Source of the DNA: Chloroflexota bacterium | GTDB taxonomy: Bacteria > Chloroflexota > Dehalococcoidia > DSTF01 > RBG-16-68-14 | Reading direction: 5' to 3' | DNA length: 34,525 bases | Assembly: GCA_022565155.1 (NCBI GenBank) | Contig: JADFKB010000019.1 | Coordinates: 1 to 34,525, forward strand | In this document: in pieces, positions 24,844 through 32,067 of the stretch | Position numbering within the stretch: position 1 is the first letter of the stretch | Layout of the letters: each line of letters opens with the position of its first letter | The notes under the pieces: model-generated | Seen by the model: only the letters and a program-made list of their open reading frames with translations | The model's database searches: none | What the model was told of the DNA's origin: nothing | Made by a program: the position numbers and the translations under genes

Positions 24844-24872
24844 ACCCTACCACCATGGGCGATCGATGTCAA
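24844..24872 (-). promoter_or_regulatory. Promoter of the tetR/acyl-CoA dehydrogenase operon
   Basis: On the minus strand TTGACA (24867-24872), an ideal 17-bp spacer and TAGGGT (24844-24849). It is the best sigma-70-type match in the operon, and the operator lies just downstream. Confidence 0.65.
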
Positions 24873-24916
24873 TAGAAGTTCAAGTCAGGTATGCTGCCCG
24901 CCCGCCGTCGTCGCGG

Positions 24917-25798
24917 CTAGGCCTGCTGGTGGAGGACGATCGCCGCGCGCAGGGCGGCCAGCGCCACTTCCATCTGCGGCTCATCGGGGTCGCGCGTTGT
25001 CAGTGATTGCAGCGCCATGTTGGGGCCGAAGAGCACGCGGAGCGGGCCGTTCTGCGCCGCGCTGCCCAGCCGGATCGCCTCGTAGCTGAGGCCAGCGACG
25101 AGCGGCAGCAGAGCAAGACGCAAGAGCAGCCGCCGGCCCAGCGGCTGCGGGCCGAGCGTCGCGTAGAGCAATGAGGAGACGAGCGTCGTCGTCAGCAGGA
25201 AGCTGGTGCCGCAGCGCACGTGGGCGTTGGAGAAGTGGTGGAGCGATTCGATCTCCAGCGGTTCGCCGGCCTCGTACGCCTGGATCGCGCGGTGCTCGGC
25301 GCCGTGGTAGCCGAACAGCCGCTGCGCCTGCGGCATGCGGCCTATCGCGCGCAGGTAGCCGACGAGCATGCCGACTCGCGCGACGCCCTCCACGATAGCG
25401 GCGAGGCGCGGGTTCTTGATACGGCCCTCGATCCGGCGCGTGGCGGCGGCCGGGGCGAGCATGAAGAGCGCAGAGACGGCGCCGATCGACAGCGCCATCG
25501 TGGCGCGGAGCGAGTTCTTGTCCGGTTCGTCCGGCTCGATGCCGGCCGCGATCTGAGCGGACCAGATCATCGCCCGCATCCCCTGCGACATGGTATCGCC
25601 CAGCATCGCGACGCCGCGCAGGACAGGGATGCGGCGCAGCGCGCCAGAAGCTATCTCCGTGCGGTCGGTACGATAGGCGAGTTCGCCGTCGGGTTTGCGA
25701 ACGCACACCGCCGCGCCTTTCGGTCCGCGGATCATAACGCCTTCGACGACTGCTTGGCCGCCTAGCGTGGCTGGCAGGGCAGGGGGTTCACTGGCCAT
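24917..25798 (-). CDS. DUF1385 family membrane protein
   Basis: 293 residues. DUF1385 proteins are conserved bacterial membrane proteins of unknown function, often encoded between rpmE and prfA. Motifs GGQAVVEGVMIRGP near the start, YHGAEHRAIQAYE, and NAHVRCGTSFLL are the family hallmarks and contain conserved His/Cys/Glu residues that could bind metal. At least three hydrophobic segments are visible. The start at 25798 begins at MASEPPAL; the extension to 25909 lacks support. The usual rpmE-DUF1385 adjacency is interrupted here by the AbrB/PIN pair. Confidence 0.88.
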   Translation of the reverse strand: MASEPPALPATLGGQAVVEGVMIRGPKGAAVCVRKPDGELAYRTDRTEIASGALRRIPVLRGVAMLGDTMSQGMRAMIWSAQIAAGIEPDEPDKNSLRATMALSIGAVSALFMLAPAAATRRIEGRIKNPRLAAIVEGVARVGMLVGYLRAIGRMPQAQRLFGYHGAEHRAIQAYEAGEPLEIESLHHFSNAHVRCGTSFLLTTTLVSSLLYATLGPQPLGRRLLLRLALLPLVAGLSYEAIRLGSAAQNGPLRVLFGPNMALQSLTTRDPDEPQMEVALAALRAAIVLHQQA

Positions 25799-25832
25799 CT
25801 CCCGGACACGATAGCGAGGAGCGGCGGGACGG

Positions 25833-26240
25833 TCAATGGGAAGGCGCTGGCCCAAGCCAGTTAAGCGTGATGCCTGCCTTCTCAGCCGCGCCACGAATCT
25901 CCACATCACCTGTCACGAGCGACTGTTTCAACTCTAGCGCCAGAGCCATCGCGAAGGCATCGGCGTAAGCGATTGGGAAGCGCGCTTTGAGAAGCGCAGC
26001 GCGACGAACTCGGGCATCCGTCACGCTATAGAGGCGAATAGGGATTCGACTGGATAGGACATCGCGCCAAAACCCACCGGCGATCTCCTGCCCTTGCCGC
26101 CGTACAAGCTGGTAGTACACCTCACCGGCGTTGATGCTCGACCAGCTCGCCTCATAGGTGGTATCAGCGAGGAACGATTCAACGTTGTCGCTGGCGGGCT
26201 CGTTCTGTAGCCAAGCGAGGATTGCCCAGGAGTCGAATAC
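25833..26240 (-). CDS. PIN-domain (VapC-like) toxin without a recognisable start codon
   Basis: A full PIN domain of about 135 residues can be read: VFDSWAILAWLQNE (first Asp), NAGEVYYQLV (Glu), AYADAFAMALAL (Asp) and VTGDVEI (Asp), the four acidic residues of a PIN RNase. It follows the AbrB-type antitoxin immediately. Upstream of VFDSW the frame contains no ATG, GTG or TTG before a stop; the first canonical start is an internal GTG at 26120, which would delete the first catalytic Asp. GTAGAG at the junction could be a GTGAGAG that lost one base, removing a GTG start. The toxin may be dead, use a rare start, or the base may be a sequencing error. Confidence 0.7.
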   Translation of the reverse strand, partial: VFDSWAILAWLQNEPASDNVESFLADTTYEASWSSINAGEVYYQLVRRQGQEIAGGFWRDVLSSRIPIRLYSVTDARVRRAALLKARFPIAYADAFAMALALELKQSLVTGDVEIRGAAEKAGITLNWLGPAPSH

Positions 26241-26241
26241 T

Positions 26242-26493
26242 CTACCTTGTGCGTTCGACTTCGCGGCGATGCTCAGCCTCCAACTCCTCCAACGCTCCAG
26301 AACCCTCTAACGCGCCGCGCCATGCACGCCATCCGCCTGCTGGGCTAGAACCCGTCTGCATGCGGGGTCGCATCAGGATAGCGCCTTCCGATTCCTCCAC
26401 CTCAAGCAGTTGGCCCCGCTCAAGACCGAGCTGCTCCCTAATTTCCTTCGGGATGACAACTTGGCCACGTTCGGAGATGCGCGTTGTCGCCAT
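26242..26493 (-). CDS. AbrB/MazE-type antitoxin
   Basis: 83 residues. The N-terminal swapped-hairpin DNA-binding domain is typical: TTRISERGQVVIPKEIREQLGLERGQLLEVEE, followed by a charged tail (RGALEGSGALEELEAEHRREVERTR) that would wrap the toxin. GGAGGT precedes the ATG. Its stop lies two bases before the readable PIN domain. A perfect inverted repeat around its ribosome-binding site is a likely autoregulatory operator. The pair is inserted between rpmE and the DUF1385 gene. Confidence 0.88.
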   Translation of the reverse strand: MATTRISERGQVVIPKEIREQLGLERGQLLEVEESEGAILMRPRMQTGSSPAGGWRAWRGALEGSGALEELEAEHRREVERTR

Positions 26494-26514
26494 ATCTTAC
26501 CTCCAAAGTAAGAT
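26494..26514. promoter_or_regulatory. Inverted repeat over the antitoxin ribosome-binding site
   Basis: ATCTTAC (26494-26500) and GTAAGAT (26508-26514) with 7 bp between. It starts at the antitoxin ATG and encloses its GGAGG. It could be the AbrB operator or an mRNA hairpin. Confidence 0.55.
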
Positions 26515-26583
26515 TGCAACAGGCACGCAACGATGTCATTGAGATAGCGGGGATGCGAGCGTGAGAACGAAGCGCGCCGGGCG

Positions 26584-26787
26584 CTACTCCTTGAGGCCGT
26601 AACGGCGGCGGAAGCGCTCGACGCGGCCAGCGGTGTCGACGATGCGCTGCTCGCCCGTGAAGAACGGGTGGCAGGCGCTGCACACTTCGATGTGGAGGTC
26701 GGGCTTGGTGGCGCGCGTCTCGAAGCTGTTGCCGCAGGCGCAGCGCACCGTGGCGGCGACGTACTCTGGGTGGATATCTGCTTTCAT
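26584..26787 (-). CDS. rpmE: 50S ribosomal protein L31
   Basis: 67 residues, normal length. [22 protein letters not shown] and [30 protein letters not shown] are L31 throughout. The four cysteines (CAC and CSAC) show the zinc-binding C+ form. AAGGAAA precedes the ATG. It lies 70 bp after rpmA on the same strand, with a short palindromic repeat in between. Confidence 0.96.
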   Translation of the reverse strand: MKADIHPEYVAATVRCACGNSFETRATKPDLHIEVCSACHPFFTGEQRIVDTAGRVERFRRRYGLKE

Positions 26788-26823
26788 GGCGTTTCCTTGT
26801 CTGTCAGGCCTTAGCCCATTGCT

Positions 26824-26846
26824 GTCAGGCTGAAGCCTAACCCGCG
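26824..26846. repeat. Short palindromic repeat, GGCTGAAGCC family (copy 3)
   Basis: GTCAGGCTGAAGCCTAAC followed by CCGCG, between rpmE and rpmA. The arms have changed together (AGGCT/AGCCT) relative to copy 1, so the stem is kept. Confidence 0.65.
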
Positions 26847-26857
26847 CAGTAGCTCGA

Positions 26858-27118
26858 TTACTCTCCTGCGAGAACGCTCACCTGCTTGCGACGGCCTTTG
26901 GCGTACGGTGAGAACTTCACCTTGCCATCGATAAGCGAGAAGATGGTGAAATCGCGGCCGAGGCCGACGTTCTTGCCCGGGTGGAAGCGAGTACCGCGCT
27001 GGCGTATGATGATCGTGCCCGGCTTGACCACTTCGCCGTCGTAGCGCTTGACGCCCAGCCGCCGTCCCGCGCTGTCGCGTCCGTTCCGAGAGCTGCCGCC
27101 GCCCTTCTTATGAGCCAT
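26858..27118 (-). CDS. rpmA: 50S ribosomal protein L27
   Basis: 86 residues. [31 protein letters not shown] and [36 protein letters not shown] are diagnostic for L27, whose N-terminal tail reaches the peptidyl-transferase centre. There is no Firmicutes-style N-terminal propeptide and no prp protease gene between it and rplU. It starts 6 bp after the rplU stop. Confidence 0.97.
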   Translation of the reverse strand: MAHKKGGGSSRNGRDSAGRRLGVKRYDGEVVKPGTIIIRQRGTRFHPGKNVGLGRDFTIFSLIDGKVKFSPYAKGRRKQVSVLAGE

Positions 27119-27124
27119 TACTCG

Positions 27125-27874
27125 CTACTCCTCGTTATCTCTTTCTTGCCGGGCCGCCTCTGGCGGTGTTTGCTCCGGCTCTGCCGCCTTTGGCGGTGTC
27201 GCCTTGCGGCGGCGTGCAGGCTTCTTCTCTGCCTCACCGGCGGTGGCCGATTTCGCAGACGCGGTCGCCTTCGGCGAGCCGGCCGCGTCGCCGTCCTTCT
27301 TCTTGCGGGCCGTCTTTCGCTTCGGCGCGGCCGCTTTCCCTGTTGGCGTCTCCGCCTTGGCCTTAGCAGCAGCAGGCTTGCGCGCCTTGGTCTTCGGCGC
27401 AGCCTTTGCTGCGGTGCCGGTCTTCGTAGCTGCCGCCTTGCGCCGGGTGCCGCGCTTCGGCGCAGCTGCCGCCGTTGCTGCCGCCGCCGCATCGACAGTA
27501 GTCTCAGCGACCGCCTTGCGGCGGGCGCGGCGCTTGGGCTTGGCGGTCTTCGATTCCTGGCCGGGGCGCAGGATCTCGGTGATGGCGAGCCGCGTGAAGT
27601 GCTGGCGATGCCCGGTCTTCTTTCGGGTGCGCACCTTCGCCCGGTACTTGAAGACGATGATCTTCTTGGCGCGGCCGTTCGCCTCCACTTCGGTCAGCAC
27701 GCGCGCGCCTTCGATGATCGGCGAGCCGATCGTAACCTGGCCGCCGTCTTCGATCAGGAGGACGTTGTCCAACTCCACCGCCGCGCCCTCCTCTACGGGA
27801 AGCCGCTCTACGGTGACGGTGCGCCCTTCTTCGACGCGGTACTGCTTACCGCCTGTGCGAACGATTGCGTACAT
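27125..27874 (-). CDS. rplU: 50S ribosomal protein L21 with a long Lys/Ala-rich C-terminal tail
   Basis: 249 residues, against about 103 for a usual L21. Residues 1-105 are a complete L21: MYAIVRTGGKQYRVEEG, VLLIEDGGQVTIGSPIIEGA, KIIVFKYRAKVRTRKKTGHRQHFT. The next ~145 residues are low-complexity and strongly basic (repeats of KPKRRARRKA, AAAPKRGTRRKAAATK, KAAPKTKARKPAAAKAK), ending in an acidic EPEQTPPEAARQERDNEE. The frame is uninterrupted to a stop 6 bp before rpmA, so this is not a misread. The tail resembles histone H1-like or polylysine tails and may bind rRNA or DNA. Confidence 0.93.
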   Translation of the reverse strand: MYAIVRTGGKQYRVEEGRTVTVERLPVEEGAAVELDNVLLIEDGGQVTIGSPIIEGARVLTEVEANGRAKKIIVFKYRAKVRTRKKTGHRQHFTRLAITEILRPGQESKTAKPKRRARRKAVAETTVDAAAAATAAAAPKRGTRRKAAATKTGTAAKAAPKTKARKPAAAKAKAETPTGKAAAPKRKTARKKKDGDAAGSPKATASAKSATAGEAEKKPARRRKATPPKAAEPEQTPPEAARQERDNEE

Positions 27875-27889
27875 GATGGAAGCCTCTAC

Positions 27890-27919
27890 ATCTTAGCGAG
27901 GGGGTGGGGAGTGCGTCAA
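27890..27919 (-). promoter_or_regulatory. Promoter of the rplU-rpmA-rpmE operon
   Basis: On the minus strand TTGACG (27914-27919), an 18-bp spacer and TAAGAT (27890-27895). The transcript would start near 27883, and AGAGG lies 8 bp before the rplU ATG. Confidence 0.6.
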
Positions 27920-27933
27920 ACCCCCCACTACCC

Positions 27934-27963
27934 AGTAGGGGCGTTCAATTGAACGCCCCTACT
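27934..27963. repeat. Perfect 30-bp palindrome at the RCC1 gene stop (terminator-like)
   Basis: Two 15-base arms with no spacer (27934-27948 and 27949-27963, centre TTCAATTGAA, outer GTAGGGGCG / CGCCCCTAC). It overlaps the stop codon of the RCC1 gene and precedes the rplU promoter, so it probably ends RCC1 transcription. A related CGCCCCTA hairpin lies at 29585-29602. Confidence 0.75.
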
Positions 27964-29398
27964 ATGTGCAGCCTTCCAGGCTGTACTGCTGGATGACGCC
28001 CAATATGTCCGTGAAGAGGTCGATTACGCCATCCGGCGCCGTCATGTTCCACACGTTGGGTCCAGCCGAGGGGCCGCGATCGTAGGTGACATCGTATGGC
28101 GGAGACCCATCTAGCGAGTAGTGGTTGATGACGCCGAGTATGTCGGTAAAGAGGTCGATGACGCCGTCCTGGTTAACGTCATACCAGTCGTACGGGTCCA
28201 AGTAGTTACGGCCCCCGCCGTTGACAGCTTCGGACTTAGGTGAGTTCTCGCGCTCGTCGGGGCAACCGTCGCCGTCGGTGTCGCCCGGCCAAGCGAGCTT
28301 GGGCGGCGCCGTCTTGACAGCGGAGTCGACGTCCACCGGCGTGTCGCTGCCGCCGCCGACAGTACCATTCCCGAGCTGGCCTTGAGGGTTAAAGCCCCAG
28401 CACTTGACGCCGCCTGTAGAGGTGACGGCGCAGGTGTGGTCTTTGCTCGCGCTGACGGCGGCGACGCCCGAGGCGAGGCCGGTCACGTTCACCGGCGTGT
28501 CGCTGTCGGTCGGCGAGTTTCCGTTCCCTAGCTGGCCGTTGAAGTTATCGCCCCAGCACTTGATGTCGCCTCCGGTGGTGAGGGCGCAGGTGTGATCGCC
28601 GCCCGCGCTGACGACGTCGTCGATGCCCGAGAGGTTGGAGGCGCAGCCCGCCGCTGCGCACACGTCCACCGGCGTGTCGCTGTCGGTGGTGGTGTCGTCC
28701 CCGAGCTGGCCGTCGAAATTACGGCCCCAGCACTTAACCCCGCCGCCGGTGGTGACGGCGCAGGTGTGGAGGTCGCCCGCGCTGATGGCGGTGACGCCCG
28801 AGAGGTTGGAGGCGCAGCCCGCCGCTGCGCACACGTCCACCGGCGTGTCGCTGCCGGCGCTGGCAGTATCGTTCCCGAGCTGGCCGGTACCGTTACTGCC
28901 CCAGCACTTGACGCCGCCCGTGGCGGTGAGGGCGCAGGTGTGGAAGCCGCCCACGCTGAGGGCATCGACGCCCGAGAGCGTGGAGGCGCAGCCCGCCGCT
29001 GCGCACACGTCCACCGGCGTGTCGCTTGTGGTGGTGGTGTCGTCCCCGAGCGCGCCTGAGAAGTTGTTGCCCCAGCACTTGACGCCGCCTCCGGTGGTGA
29101 GGGCGCAGGTGTGTATTTCTCCCGCGCTGACGGTGGCGACGCCGAAGGTGAGGCCGGTCACGGCCACCGGCGTGGTGCTGTCTGTCGGCGAGTTTCCGTC
29201 GCCGAGCTGGCCATCGTTGTTATCGCCCCAGCACTTGACCCCGCCGCCGGTGGTGACGGCGCAGGTGTGTTCGCCGCCCGCGCTGACGCCAGCGACGTTG
29301 GCCGCTTCCGCCGGCGTGGGGCCGGAGGGCACCGCCAGGCTAAAGGCGGCCAGAAGCGCGGCCACCAGCGCCGTCAGCAGTAGCGATCGAGAAAACAT
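27962..29398 (-). CDS. Secreted RCC1-repeat protein with duplicated C-terminal EF-hand-like modules
   Basis: 478 residues. A signal peptide (LLLTALVAALLAAFSLAVP) leads into six RCC1-type blades of ~50 residues, each with the core SAGxxHTCAxTTGGGVKCWGxNxxGQLG; six blades is one short of the seven in a closed RCC1 propeller. Two Cys per blade suggest disulphides. After the propeller comes DTDGDGCPDERENSP (a thrombospondin-3-like calcium loop). Then two near-identical modules follow, NQDGVIDLFTDILGVINHYS and PDGVIDLFTDILGVIQQYS, dockerin-like calcium loops with helices. The protein is exported; the ligand is unknown. GGAGGG precedes the ATG. Confidence 0.85.
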   Translation of the reverse strand: MFSRSLLLTALVAALLAAFSLAVPSGPTPAEAANVAGVSAGGEHTCAVTTGGGVKCWGDNNDGQLGDGNSPTDSTTPVAVTGLTFGVATVSAGEIHTCALTTGGGVKCWGNNFSGALGDDTTTTSDTPVDVCAAAGCASTLSGVDALSVGGFHTCALTATGGVKCWGSNGTGQLGNDTASAGSDTPVDVCAAAGCASNLSGVTAISAGDLHTCAVTTGGGVKCWGRNFDGQLGDDTTTDSDTPVDVCAAAGCASNLSGIDDVVSAGGDHTCALTTGGDIKCWGDNFNGQLGNGNSPTDSDTPVNVTGLASGVAAVSASKDHTCAVTSTGGVKCWGFNPQGQLGNGTVGGGSDTPVDVDSAVKTAPPKLAWPGDTDGDGCPDERENSPKSEAVNGGGRNYLDPYDWYDVNQDGVIDLFTDILGVINHYSLDGSPPYDVTYDRGPSAGPNVWNMTAPDGVIDLFTDILGVIQQYSLEGCT

Positions 29399-29492
29399 AT
29401 CAAGCCCTCCCCAGGGTTGCCAGGAGCCGGCGGGGACAACACCTGAATACAGGATTCGTGGCCATCGCGGCCACCAGCTGTGCTAGACGCTC

Positions 29493-29520
29493 ATGATAAC
29501 ATTGAAATACAAAAAGTCAA
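29493..29520 (-). promoter_or_regulatory. Candidate promoter of the RCC1 gene
   Basis: On the minus strand TTGACT (29515-29520), a 16-bp spacer and TATCAT (29493-29498), in an AT-rich island (29490-29550). A second, weaker pair lies just upstream: TTGACA (29541-29546) and TATACT (29520-29525), only 15 bp apart. The leader would be about 90 bases. Confidence 0.5.
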
Positions 29521-29584
29521 GTATAGAACGATAAATGAACTGTCAAGCGCGATTCGGCAGGGCGAGGGGTTGGCCTGCGGGCGC

Positions 29585-29602
29585 AGGGGGCGAGCCGCCC
29601 CT
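29585..29602. repeat. Short GC-rich hairpin, CGCCCCTA family
   Basis: AGGGGGCG-AGC-CGCCCCT, a near-perfect stem related to the 27934 palindrome by its CGCCCCTA arm. Apart from this and the RCC1 promoter, the 29399-29655 gap holds only a possible -10 (TATGAT at 29621) for the thioesterase gene. Confidence 0.45.
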
Positions 29603-29655
29603 ACGGCGGGACACGATCCGTATGATAGGATGTCCGCTGTGAAGGAGGTCTATCT

Positions 29656-30036
29656 GTGAAGCCAGACTTGAAGCCCGGCGTCAGCGAGGAGCAGACGATT
29701 ACGACCACGCCCGATATGGGGATCAGCCACCTGGGGCCCAGCGTGCCCCCCATGTACTCCACGCCAGCGATGATCGCCCTGATTGAGGCGGCGTGCGTCA
29801 CGCTGATGACGCGCTACGTCGATGAGGGGGAGCAATCCGTCGGCTTTCACATCGACGTGCGCCACCTCGCCCCGACGACGATCGGGCAGCAGGTGACGGC
29901 GAAGGTGACGGTGCGCGCGGTCGATGGCCGCCGCTACACGTTCGACGTGGAGTGCACGAACGAAGAGGGCGTCAAGATCGGCGAGGGCATCCACGAACGC
30001 GCCGTGATCGATATCGCGCGCTTCGCCGGCCAGTAG
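29656..30036 (+). CDS. Hotdog-fold thioesterase, FlK-like
   Basis: 126 residues from a GTG start with GAAGGAGG at 8-bp spacing. It resembles fluoroacetyl-CoA thioesterase FlK and its relatives: PPMYSTPAMIALIEAACV (active-site Thr and Glu region), GEQSVGFHIDVRHLAPTTIGQQVTAKVTVRAVDGRRYTFDVEC and IGEGIHERAVI (conserved His). Such enzymes hydrolyse small acyl-CoA thioesters. It is convergent with the HIT gene, with only 11 bp between the stops. The substrate is unknown, and it could act on products of the acyl-CoA dehydrogenase pathway. Confidence 0.85.
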   Translation: MKPDLKPGVSEEQTITTTPDMGISHLGPSVPPMYSTPAMIALIEAACVTLMTRYVDEGEQSVGFHIDVRHLAPTTIGQQVTAKVTVRAVDGRRYTFDVECTNEEGVKIGEGIHERAVIDIARFAGQ

Positions 30037-30047
30037 GCGAACCCAGC

Positions 30048-30482
30048 CTACAGTGATGGGCGCTTCTCTAGTTCTAGGCGGATGCTTGCCGCCTGTTCGT
30101 CAAGCTCTGTCCGAGACGGACGCTTGCGGCCCGGGGGAGCGAAGCGCAGAAGCCCGTCGCCCTTCCAGCGTGGCAGCACGTGGAAGTGGATGTGAAACAC
30201 CTCCTGCCACGGAGCACCATTCGATTGCCAGATATTGATACCGTCTGGGCTAAACGCCTGGCGCACCGCCCGTGAGACACGAACCAGAGCCACCATCAGC
30301 GCCGCGCCGGATTCGTCCTCCAGTTCGAAGATATCGACAATGTGACGTCTGGGCACCACAAGCGTGTGGCCGGGGTGGAACTGGGCCAGATCGATGAAAG
30401 CTATCGTCGCGTCATCCTCGTAGGCGACGCTCGCCTCTATTTCGCCGGCGACGATGCGGCAGAAGATGCAGTCCTCAATCAC
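30048..30482 (-). CDS. HIT-family hydrolase (second in window)
   Basis: 144 residues from a GTG at 30482. CIFCRIVAGEIEASVAYEDD, LAQFHPGHTLVVPRRHIVDIFEL, GINIWQSNG and the catalytic triad EVFHIHFHVLPRW are typical of the HinT/Fhit group. A C-terminal basic extension (PPGRKRPSRTELDEQAASIRLELEK) follows. The longer frame upstream of the GTG lies in another frame of the neighbouring gene and is spurious. The start overlaps the upstream stop by 8 bp, so the two genes are translationally coupled. Confidence 0.88.
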   Translation of the reverse strand: MIEDCIFCRIVAGEIEASVAYEDDATIAFIDLAQFHPGHTLVVPRRHIVDIFELEDESGAALMVALVRVSRAVRQAFSPDGINIWQSNGAPWQEVFHIHFHVLPRWKGDGLLRFAPPGRKRPSRTELDEQAASIRLELEKRPSL

Positions 30483-31488
30483 TCGGCGTCTCCTCCACAC
30501 CTGCGTCATCCGCAGCGTACGGCGACCAGAGCAGCGCTTCGTCCGCGGCGTTGTCGCGCAGGTGCTGCGCGAGCAGCCGGACGAAGAGGCCGGGCGTGAT
30601 AGAGCTTTCGCCGTCCCCGCCATGCTGTTGCAACTGCGGGATGGCGCTCGATACGTCATCGGCAATCCATTCGCCGGGGCTGCCCTCGAACGATTCCAGC
30701 AGGGCGGCGAAGGGGCGCAGGTCGATGCGCGGCGGCGGCCGATGGCTCGCCAGCTCCACCCACGTTTCGTAGCGGTAGCGCGCCCGGTAGCGCTGCTCCG
30801 GCAGCAGCAGGACAACGCGGGACATGTTGGTCTGCTCGTAGAGGGCGATGTTGTGTACTTCCTCCGACAACGTGAAGACCGCCAGGTCAACTTCCGCCAT
30901 CTCCTTCACCGTCGCCGTCCCCTCAGCGAAGAGTGATCGCCCCGCCTCCACCCGCCGATACTCGTCGCGCCAGTACGATTCGAACTCGTTAACGTCGTCG
31001 AGTAACTGCGGCAGCAACGGCAGCATCTCCTGGTAGAGGTGCGCCGTGCGCTTGAGATCATCCTCTGTCTCGTCCAGACCCGTCTTCACAGGCGAGGAGT
31101 CGAGCGTCGCCAGCCCACGGAGCGCGCAGGCGATCTTCGCCGCCCCTTCGCCTGACCAGCGGTCAAAGCTGGCGCAGGCGGCGACCGCGGCGAGCAGCTC
31201 GGCGCGCTTCAGCGCGGCCTCCGGGTTGAGCACCGCCCAGAGCGACAGCAGGCCATCGATGTCGTAGCGGCCGCTGGAGACCGCCTCGGCAGCGCCGGCG
31301 TAAGCGGCGCGCTGGGGGGAGCGCAGGTAGTTGAGGACGATCTCGAGGCTGGTGTCGGCCTTCAACTCGGCGGGGGTGGCGTTTTCCGGCCGCTGGCTCA
31401 ACTCCAGCACCGTCGCATCGTTGCCACCGCCTCCGACGACGATGTTGGGAACGCGCTCCAAATCCTTGCCGTATGGGATGTATCGCAT
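30475..31488 (-). CDS. Conserved-looking cytosolic protein of unknown function
   Basis: 337 residues and not securely recognised. The N-terminus has MRYIPYGKDLERVPNIVVGGGGNDATVLELSQRP, where a Gly-rich turn follows a hydrophobic strand, then LKADTSLEIVLNYL and RYDIDGLLSLWAVLNPEAAL. Its Asp residues recall metal- or nucleotide-binding strands of phosphoesterases, but this is only a resemblance. The middle is helical and acidic, and the C-terminus is variable. No signal peptide or membrane segment. Its last codons overlap the HIT gene, which suggests a shared substrate or pathway involving nucleotides. No clear Shine-Dalgarno before the ATG. Confidence 0.8.
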   Translation of the reverse strand: MRYIPYGKDLERVPNIVVGGGGNDATVLELSQRPENATPAELKADTSLEIVLNYLRSPQRAAYAGAAEAVSSGRYDIDGLLSLWAVLNPEAALKRAELLAAVAACASFDRWSGEGAAKIACALRGLATLDSSPVKTGLDETEDDLKRTAHLYQEMLPLLPQLLDDVNEFESYWRDEYRRVEAGRSLFAEGTATVKEMAEVDLAVFTLSEEVHNIALYEQTNMSRVVLLLPEQRYRARYRYETWVELASHRPPPRIDLRPFAALLESFEGSPGEWIADDVSSAIPQLQQHGGDGESSITPGLFVRLLAQHLRDNAADEALLWSPYAADDAGVEETPSD

Positions 31489-32067
31489 ACGCTACGTCTC
31501 GTCTTGCCCAGAAGGCGTCATCGCACTAGAGCGTACCAGACCTGCCCTCGCCACACTTCTCGACCCTCTCATTTCCCGTCGGCTACCGCACAGGAAATAC
31601 TGGCAAAGCGAGCAATCGGTAAACGCGGAGAGCATCGTCCGGCGACAGTCCGCATACGTAGGCACGGTGATCTGGAATCGCCAGGTGCGCGGGCTCTGCA
31701 CCGCGGAGGAGAAGCAGTCGCAGTTGGAGCTGCTCGCCACGTCCGGCTGACCGGGATGTGCTCTTCTCCAGGTATCACGGGCTGGAGGAAGTAGGCGGCA
31801 CCCCGTTCGATTGGCTAGACATCGATTTTCAGCTACAGACGCTGCGCCAGTTCCTGCCTCAGGAGGTCGAACCGCTAACGGATGGGCAGGATACGCCGCT
31901 CTTTGCGACAGCTCGAACTCAGTGGCTCGGCGGGGGCAAGGAAGCGGCAGAAACACGTTCACACAGAAGAGCCAGTTTCTCCTGAACAGCAGGATCGTTA
32001 GGACACCCTCCATTTCCCTTATGTAGACGGATGCTACTCCTGTAGATACTTCGCTCAGGGGACACGT
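31489..32067. other. 579-bp stretch without a convincing gene; possible decayed ORFs
   Basis: It lies between divergent genes. On the plus strand an open frame ending at 31750 contains SIVRRQSAYVGTVIWNRQVRG, which resembles the Y-G-x-V-x-W-N-R core of the serine-recombinase 'Recombinase' domain. A second frame (31758-31985) has protein-like composition (HGLEEVGGTPFDWLDIDFQLQ) but no recognised family. Neither has a good start. GC is lower than in the flanks. It may be the debris of a mobile element plus the promoter region of the GGDEF-like gene; nothing here is certain. Confidence 0.3.

Noticed and set aside
28330-29300. Regularly spaced repeats that could look like a CRISPR or satellite array
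   Set aside because: The ~150-bp periodicity is coding: it corresponds to the RCC1 blades of one uninterrupted gene.
31780-31840. GTTCGATT near 31806, a tRNA T-loop-like sequence
   Set aside because: No matching T-stem, acceptor stem or anticodon arm can be folded around it.
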